DNA from: Candidatus Bathyarchaeota archaeon
GTDB lineage: Archaea > Thermoproteota > Bathyarchaeia > Bathyarchaeales > Bathycorpusculaceae
Length of the DNA stretch: 7,768 nt
NCBI GenBank assembly: GCA_016649625.1
Contig: JAENXI010000030.1
Span: 1-7,768, forward strand
Direction: 5' to 3'
Below, in pieces: positions 1 to 6,554 of the stretch; within the stretch, counting starts at the first letter, position 1, and every line of letters starts with the position of its first letter. The notes beneath the pieces are model-generated. The model had not been told where the DNA came from. It ran no database searches and was given only the letters and a program-made list of their open reading frames with translations. The position numbers and the translations under genes are program-made.

Positions 1-528
1 CCCACACCAACCCGATCTCCAACTCCGACACCTACACCAACATTAAACCAATTATCAGTCATTTTCCAATCACCAAAAGAGGAGGAAAATTGGCATGCTT
101 TAACAACTGAAAACATTACTTGGTTAACAAACGGAGGCAAACCCCCTTTGAGAATAACCTTAGAATACCTAACTTCAAATACTAACGATTTTTGGATAAG
201 TATTGCAAATAACATAGCAAACAATGGTTCACTAACATGGGAAATTCCTAATAATAATGGAACATTAAATCTGCGAATCACAGCTTTTGATTCAAGTAGT
301 CCTCCACAAACGGCAATAACTATGTCTAATATTCAAGTTGCAGAACCTATTCCAGAATTCCCATCAATTTTAATTCCGATAATTCTGATGGGAGTTATCA
401 GCTTCATTATTATTTTTAAACGAACACTAAAACAAAAAAACCCATCAAATCTTATTTATAAAATATCAAATACAAAATTTGTCTACAATAAATTGAATCA
501 TGGAATAATGGAAAATGGGTCTTCATGA
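1..528 (+). CDS. Surface protein C-terminus: PT linker, beta-sandwich domain, PEF-type membrane anchor (5'-truncated)
   Basis: The reading frame is open from base 1, so the gene begins outside the window; the TTG at 148 is internal. Seen: the first 14 residues are a Pro-Thr linker, followed by about 100 residues with an Ig/fibronectin-like pattern (N-I-T-W near the start, D-F-W-I-S-I, a G-S-L-T-W-E-I-P stretch, then L-R-I-T-A-F-D). Next come PIPEFPS, a hydrophobic helix of about 18 residues, and a basic FKRTLKQK. Known: a PEF motif, one membrane helix and a basic patch form the C-terminal sorting signal of archaeal exported proteins processed by archaeosortase-like enzymes. Inference: an extracellular protein held at the cell surface, its beta domain acting as a binding or spacer module. 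Odd: some 30 polar residues follow the basic patch, where such signals normally stop. It overlaps the next gene by 14 bases. The N-terminal function is unknown. Confidence 0.8.
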   Translation, partial: PTPTRSPTPTPTPTLNQLSVIFQSPKEEENWHALTTENITWLTNGGKPPLRITLEYLTSNTNDFWISIANNIANNGSLTWEIPNNNGTLNLRITAFDSSSPPQTAITMSNIQVAEPIPEFPSILIPIILMGVISFIIIFKRTLKQKNPSNLIYKISNTKFVYNKLNHGIMENGSS

Positions 529-913
529 ACTTAGCTCCGTCATGCTTTACATCCATCCGCCGTTAGCAATCATAGGACATATTCTGATTTTTTCCTTCAC
601 ATTTATTTTAATGATTATTCACAACAATCACCAAAACAAAATAAAACATTTAGGTGTTTTAGCTTGGCTGTTTACTTTTTTAGGATTGGTCACGGGGATA
701 ATCTGGGCTCAACTAGCATGGGGCAGTTTTTGGTCGTGGGATCCAAAAGAAACATTGACTCTGATACTGTTTTCCACTTTTTCAACAAGCCTTTTGTTTT
801 ATTTTGAGAATAAAAAGAAAAGTGCATTATACTTTTCATTGAGTTCTTGTGTTCTTGTTGTAATAACAATATTGATCTCATTTATATTGGCTGGACTACA
901 TTCGTTCATTTAA
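515..913 (+). CDS. Minimal CcsA/CcmC-like cytochrome c assembly (haem handling) protein
   Basis: 132 residues with four predicted membrane helices (about 15-35, 46-66, 81-98, 103-126). Between helices 2 and 3 lies the tryptophan-rich haem-handling loop [17 protein letters not shown] (residues 64-80), the hallmark of the CcsA/ResC and CcmC families. H14 (in IHPPLA, like the HVP of CcmC) precedes helix 1, and H129 (in AGLHSF, like the GLHSYG end of CcsA) follows helix 4. Both would lie on the same outer side as the loop, matching the two axial haem histidines of the family. Known: family members carry haem to apocytochrome c outside the membrane and are usually 230 residues or more with six or more helices. 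This one keeps only the core. The ATG at 515 overlaps the upstream gene; the ATG at 542 (M10) is an alternative. Neither has a clear ribosome site. Other ccm genes, if present, would lie to the left. Confidence 0.8.
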   Translation: MGLHELSSVMLYIHPPLAIIGHILIFSFTFILMIIHNNHQNKIKHLGVLAWLFTFLGLVTGIIWAQLAWGSFWSWDPKETLTLILFSTFSTSLLFYFENKKKSALYFSLSSCVLVVITILISFILAGLHSFI

Positions 914-977
914 TTAGAGATCCATAATTATTAGTCTAGATTGTTAAAATTGATTAGTAAAATATTCTTACCGAATT

Positions 978-997
978 AAAAAAAGGAATAGAAAAAA
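978..997 (-). terminator. T-tract terminator after iorB
   Basis: On the minus strand two T runs (six at 997-992, seven at 984-978) follow the iorB stop codon by about 25-40 bases. Archaeal RNA polymerase stops at such T-rich tracts without needing a hairpin. A short perfect palindrome, CCTAATTAGG (1007-1016), lies between the stop codon and the T runs but is too weak to be counted as a stem. Confidence 0.5.
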
Positions 998-1019
998 CTG
1001 GTATACCCTAATTAGGAAA

Positions 1020-1664
1020 TCAGGTTTTTTCTCTACAAGCTACTTGAGTACATAAAGAATCATACGCATTTTTTCTTCCTAATTCGAATGCTTTAAGGTT
1101 CATATCTACAGTTTTTTTTGGAACTGCATCAGTTATGCTTTGTTTGACATATTTTTCTTCAACTGGAAAAATTTTTAAAGCTGATAAACACCCCAGAAAA
1201 ACTGTGTTTTCGGTCCTCACATTTCCACTTTCTCTAGCCAACTTTAAAGCATCTACAATTGCTATATTGGATGTCCACTTTTTAAGCCTTGTAATAACTT
1301 GGTCAAGAGAGAAGTATTCAAGTTTATTTTTTGAATCAATTATTTTTGAAGTTTCTATTGGCGGATGCATTATTCTGTTATTCATCAAAATTATGCCGTC
1401 TTTCTTGAGATATTCTATATATCGTAAGGATTCCATAGCTTCCAAAGCGATCATTATGTCTGCTTGTCCAATTGGAATTAATGGTGAAAAAACGTCATCT
1501 CCTATTCTCATATGAACAGATACAGCTCCACTTCTTTGTGAAAGCCCATACATTTCACCTGTAACTATTTTTTTTCCACTATTTGCACAAGCATCACCAA
1601 TAACTCTAGTCAACAGAACTAAACCTTGACCTCCAACTCCACAGATAAACACATTTAAACTCAT
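1020..1664 (-). CDS. iorB: Indolepyruvate:ferredoxin oxidoreductase, beta subunit
   Basis: 214 residues, the usual size for IorB. It is a single pyruvate:ferredoxin oxidoreductase gamma-type domain: the N-terminal ICGVGGQGLVLLTRVIG (7-23) is the family's glycine-rich signature, and GEMYGLSQRSGAVSVHMRIG (36-55) is the conserved second motif. The protein pairs with IorA to convert aryl pyruvates (indolepyruvate, phenylpyruvate, p-hydroxyphenylpyruvate) plus CoA to aryl-acetyl-CoA and CO2, reducing ferredoxin in the cytoplasm during aromatic amino acid breakdown. The start codon overlaps the iorA stop (ATGA), so the two are translationally coupled. A strong Shine-Dalgarno, GAGGTGA, lies four bases before the ATG inside the end of iorA. 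No cofactor of its own is visible. The last residues (CTQVACREKT) add two cysteines whose role is not evident. Confidence 0.93.
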   Translation of the reverse strand: MSLNVFICGVGGQGLVLLTRVIGDACANSGKKIVTGEMYGLSQRSGAVSVHMRIGDDVFSPLIPIGQADIMIALEAMESLRYIEYLKKDGIILMNNRIMHPPIETSKIIDSKNKLEYFSLDQVITRLKKWTSNIAIVDALKLARESGNVRTENTVFLGCLSALKIFPVEEKYVKQSITDAVPKKTVDMNLKAFELGRKNAYDSLCTQVACREKT

Positions 1665-3562
1665 TTTTTCACCTCAACTCGTTTTACTGAATGAAGGGGA
1701 CATAACTTGGAACAAACAGAACATCCATCACAAAGCTCACGAGAGATCATAGGTTGTTTATCATTATCAAGTTCATAGGCAGGACAATAAAAAGTTCGAA
1801 GACACACATAAGGTCTTTTACACAGGGTCTTATCAACATAGAAGGGTACAATAGGTTCTCCTTTTCTTCTTTTAACTCTATCACCATATAAAGCACATTC
1901 TCTTCTAGAGATAACTACTGATAAACCATCAAAATCTAAAGCTCTTCTGAATATCTCAATGTTGTTTTTCACATCATATGAATCTACAACTTCTACAAAC
2001 TCTACTCCAATAGCCTTGCAAATATTCTCAATTAAAACCTTTTTTCCTTTTCTTCCACCTGCAATGAATTCAGTTGATGGATTAAATTGTTGACCAGTCA
2101 TCGCTGTTACAGAATTGTCTAAAATAAACAAAGTAAATTTGTTTCCATTATGGACAGCATTAATCAAAGCCGGTATTCCAGCGTGGAAAAATGTTGAGTC
2201 CCCACTTATAGCCACTACTCTCTCCTCTATCACGTGTGATAAACCATTAGCTACACCCACTCCAGCACCCATACAAAGCGAACTATCAGAATGAGATATA
2301 GGTGGATATATCCACATTGAATAGCAGCCTATATCATTAGCGAAATAATGATTTTGACCTTTAGAAACCTGAATTTTTAAAGCTTGATTTAATGCTACAA
2401 ATGTGGCTCTATGGGGGCATCCTGCACAAAAAGTTGGATACCGATCAGGTAAATCATTTTTTAGTTCTTTAGCTTTGAGAATTATTGTTTGATAATTAGG
2501 TTTTTTGGATCCAGTTGCTAGAGCAATTCCTGTGGCAACTATATCCGGATTGTATTCCCAAGCTTCCGAAAAAGTTTTGGAAAGTTTTCCGAAAATTGTG
2601 AGGTTAGGATTGATGTCTTTTGATAAAACATATATTTCTTTTTCCAGATAGGGTGATAATTCTTCAACAACAATTACTTTTTTTAGTTTTTTTATAAAAT
2701 TGCTAATCAGTTTTTTTGGAAGTGGATAAGTTGTGCCTAATTTCAAAATATTAATTTTATTTTGCAATCCAAGGATTTTCAAGGCTTCAAGAACATGCAA
2801 ATAGGAAACAGATGAAGTTATTACTCCAATGTCAGAGTCAGCATGTGCAACCAGATTGAATTCAGAAGTTTCAAATTCTTCAGATAACGCTTTTGTGCGT
2901 TCTAGCATTTTGAGTTTTTTTTGACGGGCTACCTCGCCTAAGGTAACATATTTTTCTCCAAGTTGGTTCCATTTGACTTTCTTGAAATCTTTACGATTAA
3001 ATTCAAGTAGATCAACGATTCCACTTTGGTGATTCACTCTTGTGACTGTGCGAACAATCACAGGAACACGATGTCTTTCAGATATTTCGAATGCTTTCTT
3101 AGTCATATCTTTAGCTTCTTGAGGAGAAGCTGGTTCAAGCATTGGAATATAGGCATTTGGAGCAAAGAATCTACCATCTTCTTCTGATTGAGAAGAATGA
3201 GCATGAGGATCATCAGCCATAACTATAACTAAACCACCTCGAACGCCAGTATAACCTAGAACAAACAAAATGTCAGAAGCCACATTAGTTCCTACACTCT
3301 TCATAGCTGTCAGGCTTCGAACTCCTGAAAAAGCTGCGCCAGCACAAACTTCTAAGGCTACTTTCTCATTTGAAGTAATTTCCATTTGATAATCAAATTC
3401 ATCTAATGCTGCTGAAAAAGTATCTAATACTTCTGAAGTGGGAGCACCTGGATAGAAGGCCACCATTTTTACGTCTGCTTCTAAAGCACCTCTAACGATC
3501 GCTTCATTTCCTAGCATAAAAGCAGTTTTTGCTTCTTTTGTTAAAACATCTTTTAGAACCAT
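1661..3562 (-). CDS. iorA: Indolepyruvate:ferredoxin oxidoreductase, alpha subunit (variant first Fe-S motif)
   Basis: 633 residues, a normal IorA length. Order: N-terminal thiamine-pyrophosphate pyrimidine domain (about 15-180, with LGNEAIVRGALEAD and AFYPGAPTSEV); a middle transketolase-C-like domain (about 240-350); the CAGCPHRATF motif (379-388); a pyrophosphate-binding domain with GDSTFFHAGIPAL (454-466) and DNSVTAMTGQQ (482-492); and a C-terminal ferredoxin domain (578-625). It carries the catalytic site of the IOR complex and passes electrons to ferredoxin. Fe-S motif 2 is complete (C611, C614, C617, C621-Pro). Motif 1 has C581, C587 and C593-Pro, but the expected second cysteine is P584, which would favour a [3Fe-4S] or altered cluster; see findings. 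The ATG is placed about 28 bases after a TATA box, fitting a leaderless mRNA. It is followed immediately by iorB. A related 2-oxoacid:ferredoxin enzyme with another substrate cannot be excluded. Confidence 0.93.
   Translation of the reverse strand: MVLKDVLTKEAKTAFMLGNEAIVRGALEADVKMVAFYPGAPTSEVLDTFSAALDEFDYQMEITSNEKVALEVCAGAAFSGVRSLTAMKSVGTNVASDILFVLGYTGVRGGLVIVMADDPHAHSSQSEEDGRFFAPNAYIPMLEPASPQEAKDMTKKAFEISERHRVPVIVRTVTRVNHQSGIVDLLEFNRKDFKKVKWNQLGEKYVTLGEVARQKKLKMLERTKALSEEFETSEFNLVAHADSDIGVITSSVSYLHVLEALKILGLQNKINILKLGTTYPLPKKLISNFIKKLKKVIVVEELSPYLEKEIYVLSKDINPNLTIFGKLSKTFSEAWEYNPDIVATGIALATGSKKPNYQTIILKAKELKNDLPDRYPTFCAGCPHRATFVALNQALKIQVSKGQNHYFANDIGCYSMWIYPPISHSDSSLCMGAGVGVANGLSHVIEERVVAISGDSTFFHAGIPALINAVHNGNKFTLFILDNSVTAMTGQQFNPSTEFIAGGRKGKKVLIENICKAIGVEFVEVVDSYDVKNNIEIFRRALDFDGLSVVISRRECALYGDRVKRRKGEPIVPFYVDKTLCKRPYVCLRTFYCPAYELDNDKQPMISRELCDGCSVCSKLCPLHSVKRVEVKK
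1669..1675 (-). promoter_or_regulatory. Shine-Dalgarno of iorB
   Basis: GAGGTGA on the minus strand, a seven-base match to the 16S rRNA 3' end. It sits inside the last codons of iorA, four bases before the iorB ATG. It supports this start and independent reloading of ribosomes at the ATGA overlap. Confidence 0.7.
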
Positions 3563-3580
3563 AATTAGAATTAGTAATTT

Positions 3581-3599
3581 TTAAGGTTATAAACCTTAA
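3581..3599 (-). promoter_or_regulatory. iorAB promoter: TATA box inside a perfect inverted repeat
   Basis: The 43-base gap between the aconitase stop and the iorA start contains TTAAGGTT-ATA-AACCTTAA, an inverted repeat with 8-base perfect arms. On the minus strand its centre reads TTTATAA (3593-3587), a good archaeal TATA box. Its centre is 28 bases from the A of the iorA ATG, which predicts transcription starting at or next to the ATG and so a leaderless mRNA. No Shine-Dalgarno precedes iorA, which agrees. A dyad wrapped round the TATA box is a classical position for repressor binding. The half-site recurs upstream of the aconitase and pyrF genes. Confidence 0.6.
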
Positions 3600-3605
3600 T
3601 GTTTG

Positions 3606-5564
3606 CTAATAATCGACTTGTTTTGATCTTATTGCAGCTAACTTTCCGCCTGCTTTAATCATTCTTTTTTCTCGGTTGCTCAGATTGAGCGAAACCCGAA
3701 TTGTATTTTGTTTGTTTACATTTGTCAAAGACATTATGTTTTTTAGATCTTTAACATTAATGCTTAAAATATCACTTTGGTTGATTCGTTTGTAATCTTG
3801 TTTACTGATAAAAGTTAATGGCAAAATTCCAAAGTTAACTAGGTTAGCTTGATGTATCCTAGCAAATGATTTGGCAATAATTGCTTTAACACCAAGATAT
3901 TTGGGGGCTAATGCAGCATGTTCTCTAGATGAACCTTGACCATAATTTTCGCCACCAACAATAAACCCGCCTCCTTTTTTCAAGGCTCTTTTGGAAAACA
4001 AGGAGTCCACATATCGAAATACATGTTTGCTTATCTCAGGAATATTGCTTCTCAGTGACATAATCTCAGAACTTCCTGGAAGAATATCATCTGTTGAAAT
4101 ATTATCTCTAGTTTTAAGCAGTACTTCTCCTGTAAGAATAGTAGGTAAAGGCAGAAAATCTGGAAGTGGTTTTATATTTGGACCTCTCATTATTTTTCTC
4201 GAGTGAGGTTTTGTAGTGGGAAAGATAAACAGATTATCATCGATGAGCATTTTTTCAGACATGTTTAGTTTAGGGTAATTTTCTAGTTTTCGTGGATCAG
4301 TTATTTTGCCATAAATTGCTGAAGCAACCGCGGTTTCAGGACTAACTAAATAAATTTTAGCATTTTGAGTTCCCGAACGACCCTTAAAATTTCTATTAAA
4401 AGTTCTAAGAGTAACTGCGTCAGTTGCCGGAGCTTGACCAATTCCAATACAGGGTCCACACCCATTTTCTATTACTCGTGCGCCAGCTTTTAGTATATCT
4501 AAGAGTTCCCCGGTTGAAACAAGGTTTTCTAAGACCTGTCTGGAACCAGGTGAAATCGTTAAACTAACGTGGTCATTAATTTTTCTGTTTTTAAGTAAAC
4601 TTGCAACCATTTTTAGGTCTCTTAGAGAAGAATTGGTGCAACTTCCAATACAGATTTGATCTATTGGTAAGCCTTCAACGTTTTTGACTGTTTCCACATT
4701 ATCTGGACTATGGGGAAGAGCTATTTGGGGTTCTAAATCAGATAGGTTTAGTTCAATCAATTCGCTGTAACTGACATTTTTATCAGGTTTTAGTTCCAAC
4801 CACTGGTTACCACGTCCTTGTCTTTGTAGAAATAATTTTGTTACTTCATCTGATGGAAATATTGATGTTGTTGCCCCTGTTTCGGTTCCCATATTGGTTA
4901 TTGTTCCTCGTTCAGGAACACTTAATGTTTCTACTCCTGGTCCGAAATATTCGAGGATTTTATTTACTCCACCCTTAACAGTAAGTTTTTTCAAAAGTGA
5001 TAGTATAACGTCCTTTGCACTAACAAAAGGCGATAAAGAACCCTCAAGTTTTATGCCCGTTATGCTTGGCATTTCTAAAAAAAAGGCTTCTCCAGCCATA
5101 GCAGCAGCAATATCCAAACCTCCAGCACCAATAGCAATCATTCCTATACCTCCACCAGTTGGTGTATGACTATCACTCCCCAAAAGAGTATAACCAGGTT
5201 TTGAAAAACGTTCTAAATATAGTTGATGACATATACCGTTTCCGGGTCGGGAGAAAACTATTCCATATTTTTCTGCTATCGCCTGTAAATATTTATGATC
5301 ATCAGCATTTCTATAATCATTTTGCAGCATGTTATGGTCTACAAAGCTTAGACTCAATTTTGTTTTAACTTGAGGTACACCCATTGCTTCAAATTCTAGA
5401 TAAGCTAAAGTTCCAGTAGAATCCTGAGTAAGAGTATGATCAATAGATAGCCCTATTTGATCTCCAGTCACCATTTGGCCTTCAATTAAATGGGATGAAA
5501 TAATTTTTTCAGTGACATTTTTATCCAATTGGTTATTCCCCGTAAATCGATTTTTTGTAAACAT
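3606..5564 (-). CDS. Aconitate hydratase (about 650-residue form)
   Basis: 652 residues from the ATG at 5564. The TTG one codon earlier (5567) extends the frame by one residue and is unlikely to be used. Isomerises citrate and isocitrate through cis-aconitate. Seen, numbered from the ATG: VDHNMLQ (76-82) and SDSHTPTGGG (130-139), matching the catalytic Asp-His pairs of aconitase; the [4Fe-4S] ligands C309 (IGSCTNSS), C369 and C372 (NGCGPCIGIG); and, after a linker, the swivelling domain with STDDILPG (490-497) and the catalytic-serine motif GENYGQGSSREHAA (538-551). Both parts in one chain, the mitochondrial-type DSHTPTGGG motif, and a length well below the roughly 750-900 residues of AcnA/AcnB place it in the shorter archaeal/Aquifex-type aconitase group. 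A homoaconitase or isopropylmalate isomerase is less likely, since those normally have two separate subunits. iorA follows after 41 bases. Confidence 0.88.
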   Translation of the reverse strand: MFTKNRFTGNNQLDKNVTEKIISSHLIEGQMVTGDQIGLSIDHTLTQDSTGTLAYLEFEAMGVPQVKTKLSLSFVDHNMLQNDYRNADDHKYLQAIAEKYGIVFSRPGNGICHQLYLERFSKPGYTLLGSDSHTPTGGGIGMIAIGAGGLDIAAAMAGEAFFLEMPSITGIKLEGSLSPFVSAKDVILSLLKKLTVKGGVNKILEYFGPGVETLSVPERGTITNMGTETGATTSIFPSDEVTKLFLQRQGRGNQWLELKPDKNVSYSELIELNLSDLEPQIALPHSPDNVETVKNVEGLPIDQICIGSCTNSSLRDLKMVASLLKNRKINDHVSLTISPGSRQVLENLVSTGELLDILKAGARVIENGCGPCIGIGQAPATDAVTLRTFNRNFKGRSGTQNAKIYLVSPETAVASAIYGKITDPRKLENYPKLNMSEKMLIDDNLFIFPTTKPHSRKIMRGPNIKPLPDFLPLPTILTGEVLLKTRDNISTDDILPGSSEIMSLRSNIPEISKHVFRYVDSLFSKRALKKGGGFIVGGENYGQGSSREHAALAPKYLGVKAIIAKSFARIHQANLVNFGILPLTFISKQDYKRINQSDILSINVKDLKNIMSLTNVNKQNTIRVSLNLSNREKRMIKAGGKLAAIRSKQVDY

Positions 5565-5582
5565 CAATAAATTAAGCCTAAA

Positions 5583-5607
5583 CTTAATTCTAAGCTAAGA
5601 AGTTAAG
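5583..5607 (-). promoter_or_regulatory. Imperfect inverted repeat in the aconitase 5' region
   Basis: CTTAA-TTCT-AAGCTA-AGAA-G-TTAAG: nine of the arm bases pair, with one unpaired G. It lies 19-43 bases before the aconitase ATG, so it would overlap either the core promoter or the mRNA leader. It may be an operator or a leader hairpin; the sequence cannot decide. Confidence 0.3.
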
Positions 5608-5617
5608 AATCGTGAAT

Positions 5618-5625
5618 TTAAGGTT
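5618..5625 (-). promoter_or_regulatory. AACCTTAAA element upstream of the aconitase gene
   Basis: On the minus strand this reads AACCTTAAATT, 54-61 bases before the aconitase ATG, in the same orientation relative to the gene as the copies at iorA and pyrF. It may be a BRE/TATA-like core element (giving an mRNA leader of about 25 bases) or a regulator half-site. Confidence 0.35.
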
Positions 5626-5670
5626 CTCGCAGCATTTAGATTATTCTTAATTTATTATTTGTAATTAAAA

Positions 5671-5680
5671 AACCTTAAAA
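5671..5680 (+). promoter_or_regulatory. Probable pyrF core promoter (AACCTTAAAA)
   Basis: AACCTTAAAA on the plus strand, preceded by an A run that could serve as the BRE. At about 25 bases from the box, transcription would begin near 5700. That leaves a leader of about 42 bases before the ATG at 5743, or nearly none before the TTG at 5704. No better TATA box is visible in the intergenic region. Confidence 0.4.
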
Positions 5681-5742
5681 TGATAAACTAAACACTAAAG
5701 TTATTGAAAGCACCCAAAAATAAAGAGAAGGATAAAACTGGC

Positions 5743-6501
5743 ATGGTTAGATTTAATATAGAAGAGATTGCCAAAAAAAAAGAGACTAGAATTGTTTTGG
5801 CTTTAGATTTTCCGTTTTTTGGTTTAAATAACCAAGAGAAACTTCTTGCTAAAGCACAATATGTTCTCAAGGAAGTTCATCCGTATATAAGTGCTGTTAA
5901 AATCAATCATCATTTAGTTCTTCCACTGGGTACTTTTCAAGGAGTAAAAAAACTTATTGAATTAATTCATGAAAAAGATGTTCCCGTGATAATGGATTGC
6001 AAAGCAAATGATATTGGAGCAACTAATAAGGTAATTGCAGAGTATTATTATTCAGCTGGTTTTGATGCAATTATAGCTAATCCTTTTGTAGGTTGGATTG
6101 AGGGATTAAAACCACTATTTGAAGTTGCGGAAAGGATGCAACGTGGAGTTATACTTCTCGCATATATGAGTCATAAAGGAGCAGAAGAAGGGTATGGCCA
6201 ATTAGTATACGATAAAAATAAAGAGGAAAAAATTCCTCAATATATTTCCTTTGCCAGAAAGGCATTAAAATGGGGGGCTGATGGCGTAGTTGTTGGTGCT
6301 ACTGTTCCCAAGAGAATTACAGAGATTTATAAAATATTAGGAGATAAAATACCAATATATGCACCTGGAATTGGAGTTCAAGGTGGAAAAGCCAAAGCAG
6401 CTCTTAATGCAGGAGCTAGTTATCTTATAGTCGGGAGGAGCATAACTCTAGCGGATAATCCAAAAAAAACTGCAAAATTGCTTCAAGAGACATTGAAATA
6501 A
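5743..6501 (+). CDS. pyrF: Orotidine-5'-phosphate decarboxylase
   Basis: 252 residues from the ATG at 5743, which has GAGAAGGAT (5725-5733) nine bases upstream. An in-frame TTG at 5704 would add 13 mostly charged residues and is less likely, though it could be a leaderless start. The enzyme decarboxylates OMP to UMP, the last step of pyrimidine synthesis. One TIM barrel is seen: LALDF (19-23) with the substrate-binding Asp22; AVKIN with Lys53; the catalytic DCKAND (Asp85, Lys87, Asp90); YMSHKGAE (141-148) with the conserved Ser; the phosphate-binding PGIGVQGG (208-215); and IVGRSI (229-234). It is some 30-40 residues longer than the usual archaeal enzyme, mainly by its N-terminus and an insert near 150-168. 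NPFVG (113-117) stands where the short archaeal form has HGFPG, recalling the longer PyrF subfamily. It is divergent from the aconitase. Confidence 0.92.
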   Translation: MVRFNIEEIAKKKETRIVLALDFPFFGLNNQEKLLAKAQYVLKEVHPYISAVKINHHLVLPLGTFQGVKKLIELIHEKDVPVIMDCKANDIGATNKVIAEYYYSAGFDAIIANPFVGWIEGLKPLFEVAERMQRGVILLAYMSHKGAEEGYGQLVYDKNKEEKIPQYISFARKALKWGADGVVVGATVPKRITEIYKILGDKIPIYAPGIGVQGGKAKAALNAGASYLIVGRSITLADNPKKTAKLLQETLK

Positions 6502-6535
6502 TTAGACAACAATAATAGTTGAGCCTCAGAACAAA

Positions 6536-6554
6536 AAGATAACCAAGTTATCTT
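6536..6554. terminator. Shared hairpin terminator between pyrF and the RHH gene
   Basis: AAGATAAC-CAA-GTTATCTT, a perfect 8-base stem with a 3-base loop. On minus it is followed directly by TTTG (the stem's last TT continues into a five-T run); on plus, a five-T run follows at 6560-6564. It lies at the meeting point of two convergent genes and overlaps the stop codon of the minus-strand one, so it may stop transcripts from both sides. Confidence 0.5.

Noticed and set aside
1..42. CCxACx-type tandem repeat at the left edge as a possible DNA repeat array
   Set aside because: It is simply the code for a Pro-Thr linker in the surface protein; the units are too short and uneven for CRISPR or iterons.
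690..881. Minus-strand open frame opposite the CcsA-like gene
   Set aside because: Antisense shadow of a gene with clear family motifs.
1007..1016. Perfect palindrome CCTAATTAGG after iorB
   Set aside because: Ten bases without a loop; in AT-rich DNA this is expected by chance and cannot form a useful hairpin.
1135..1515. Plus-strand open frame of 126 codons
   Set aside because: It lies antisense to iorB, whose motifs are unmistakable; the translation shows no domain pattern.
3991..5368. Three plus-strand open frames (3991-4206, 4894-5169, 5159-5368)
   Set aside because: All are antisense to the aconitase gene, with compositions typical of shadows and no motifs.
5565..5567. TTG as start of the aconitase gene
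   Set aside because: An ATG follows immediately, so the TTG adds a single residue and is the poorer start codon.
5688..5870. Minus-strand open frame over the start of pyrF
   Set aside because: It overlaps pyrF antisense and the promoter region; the hydrophobic look comes from the complement of Lys/Asn codons.
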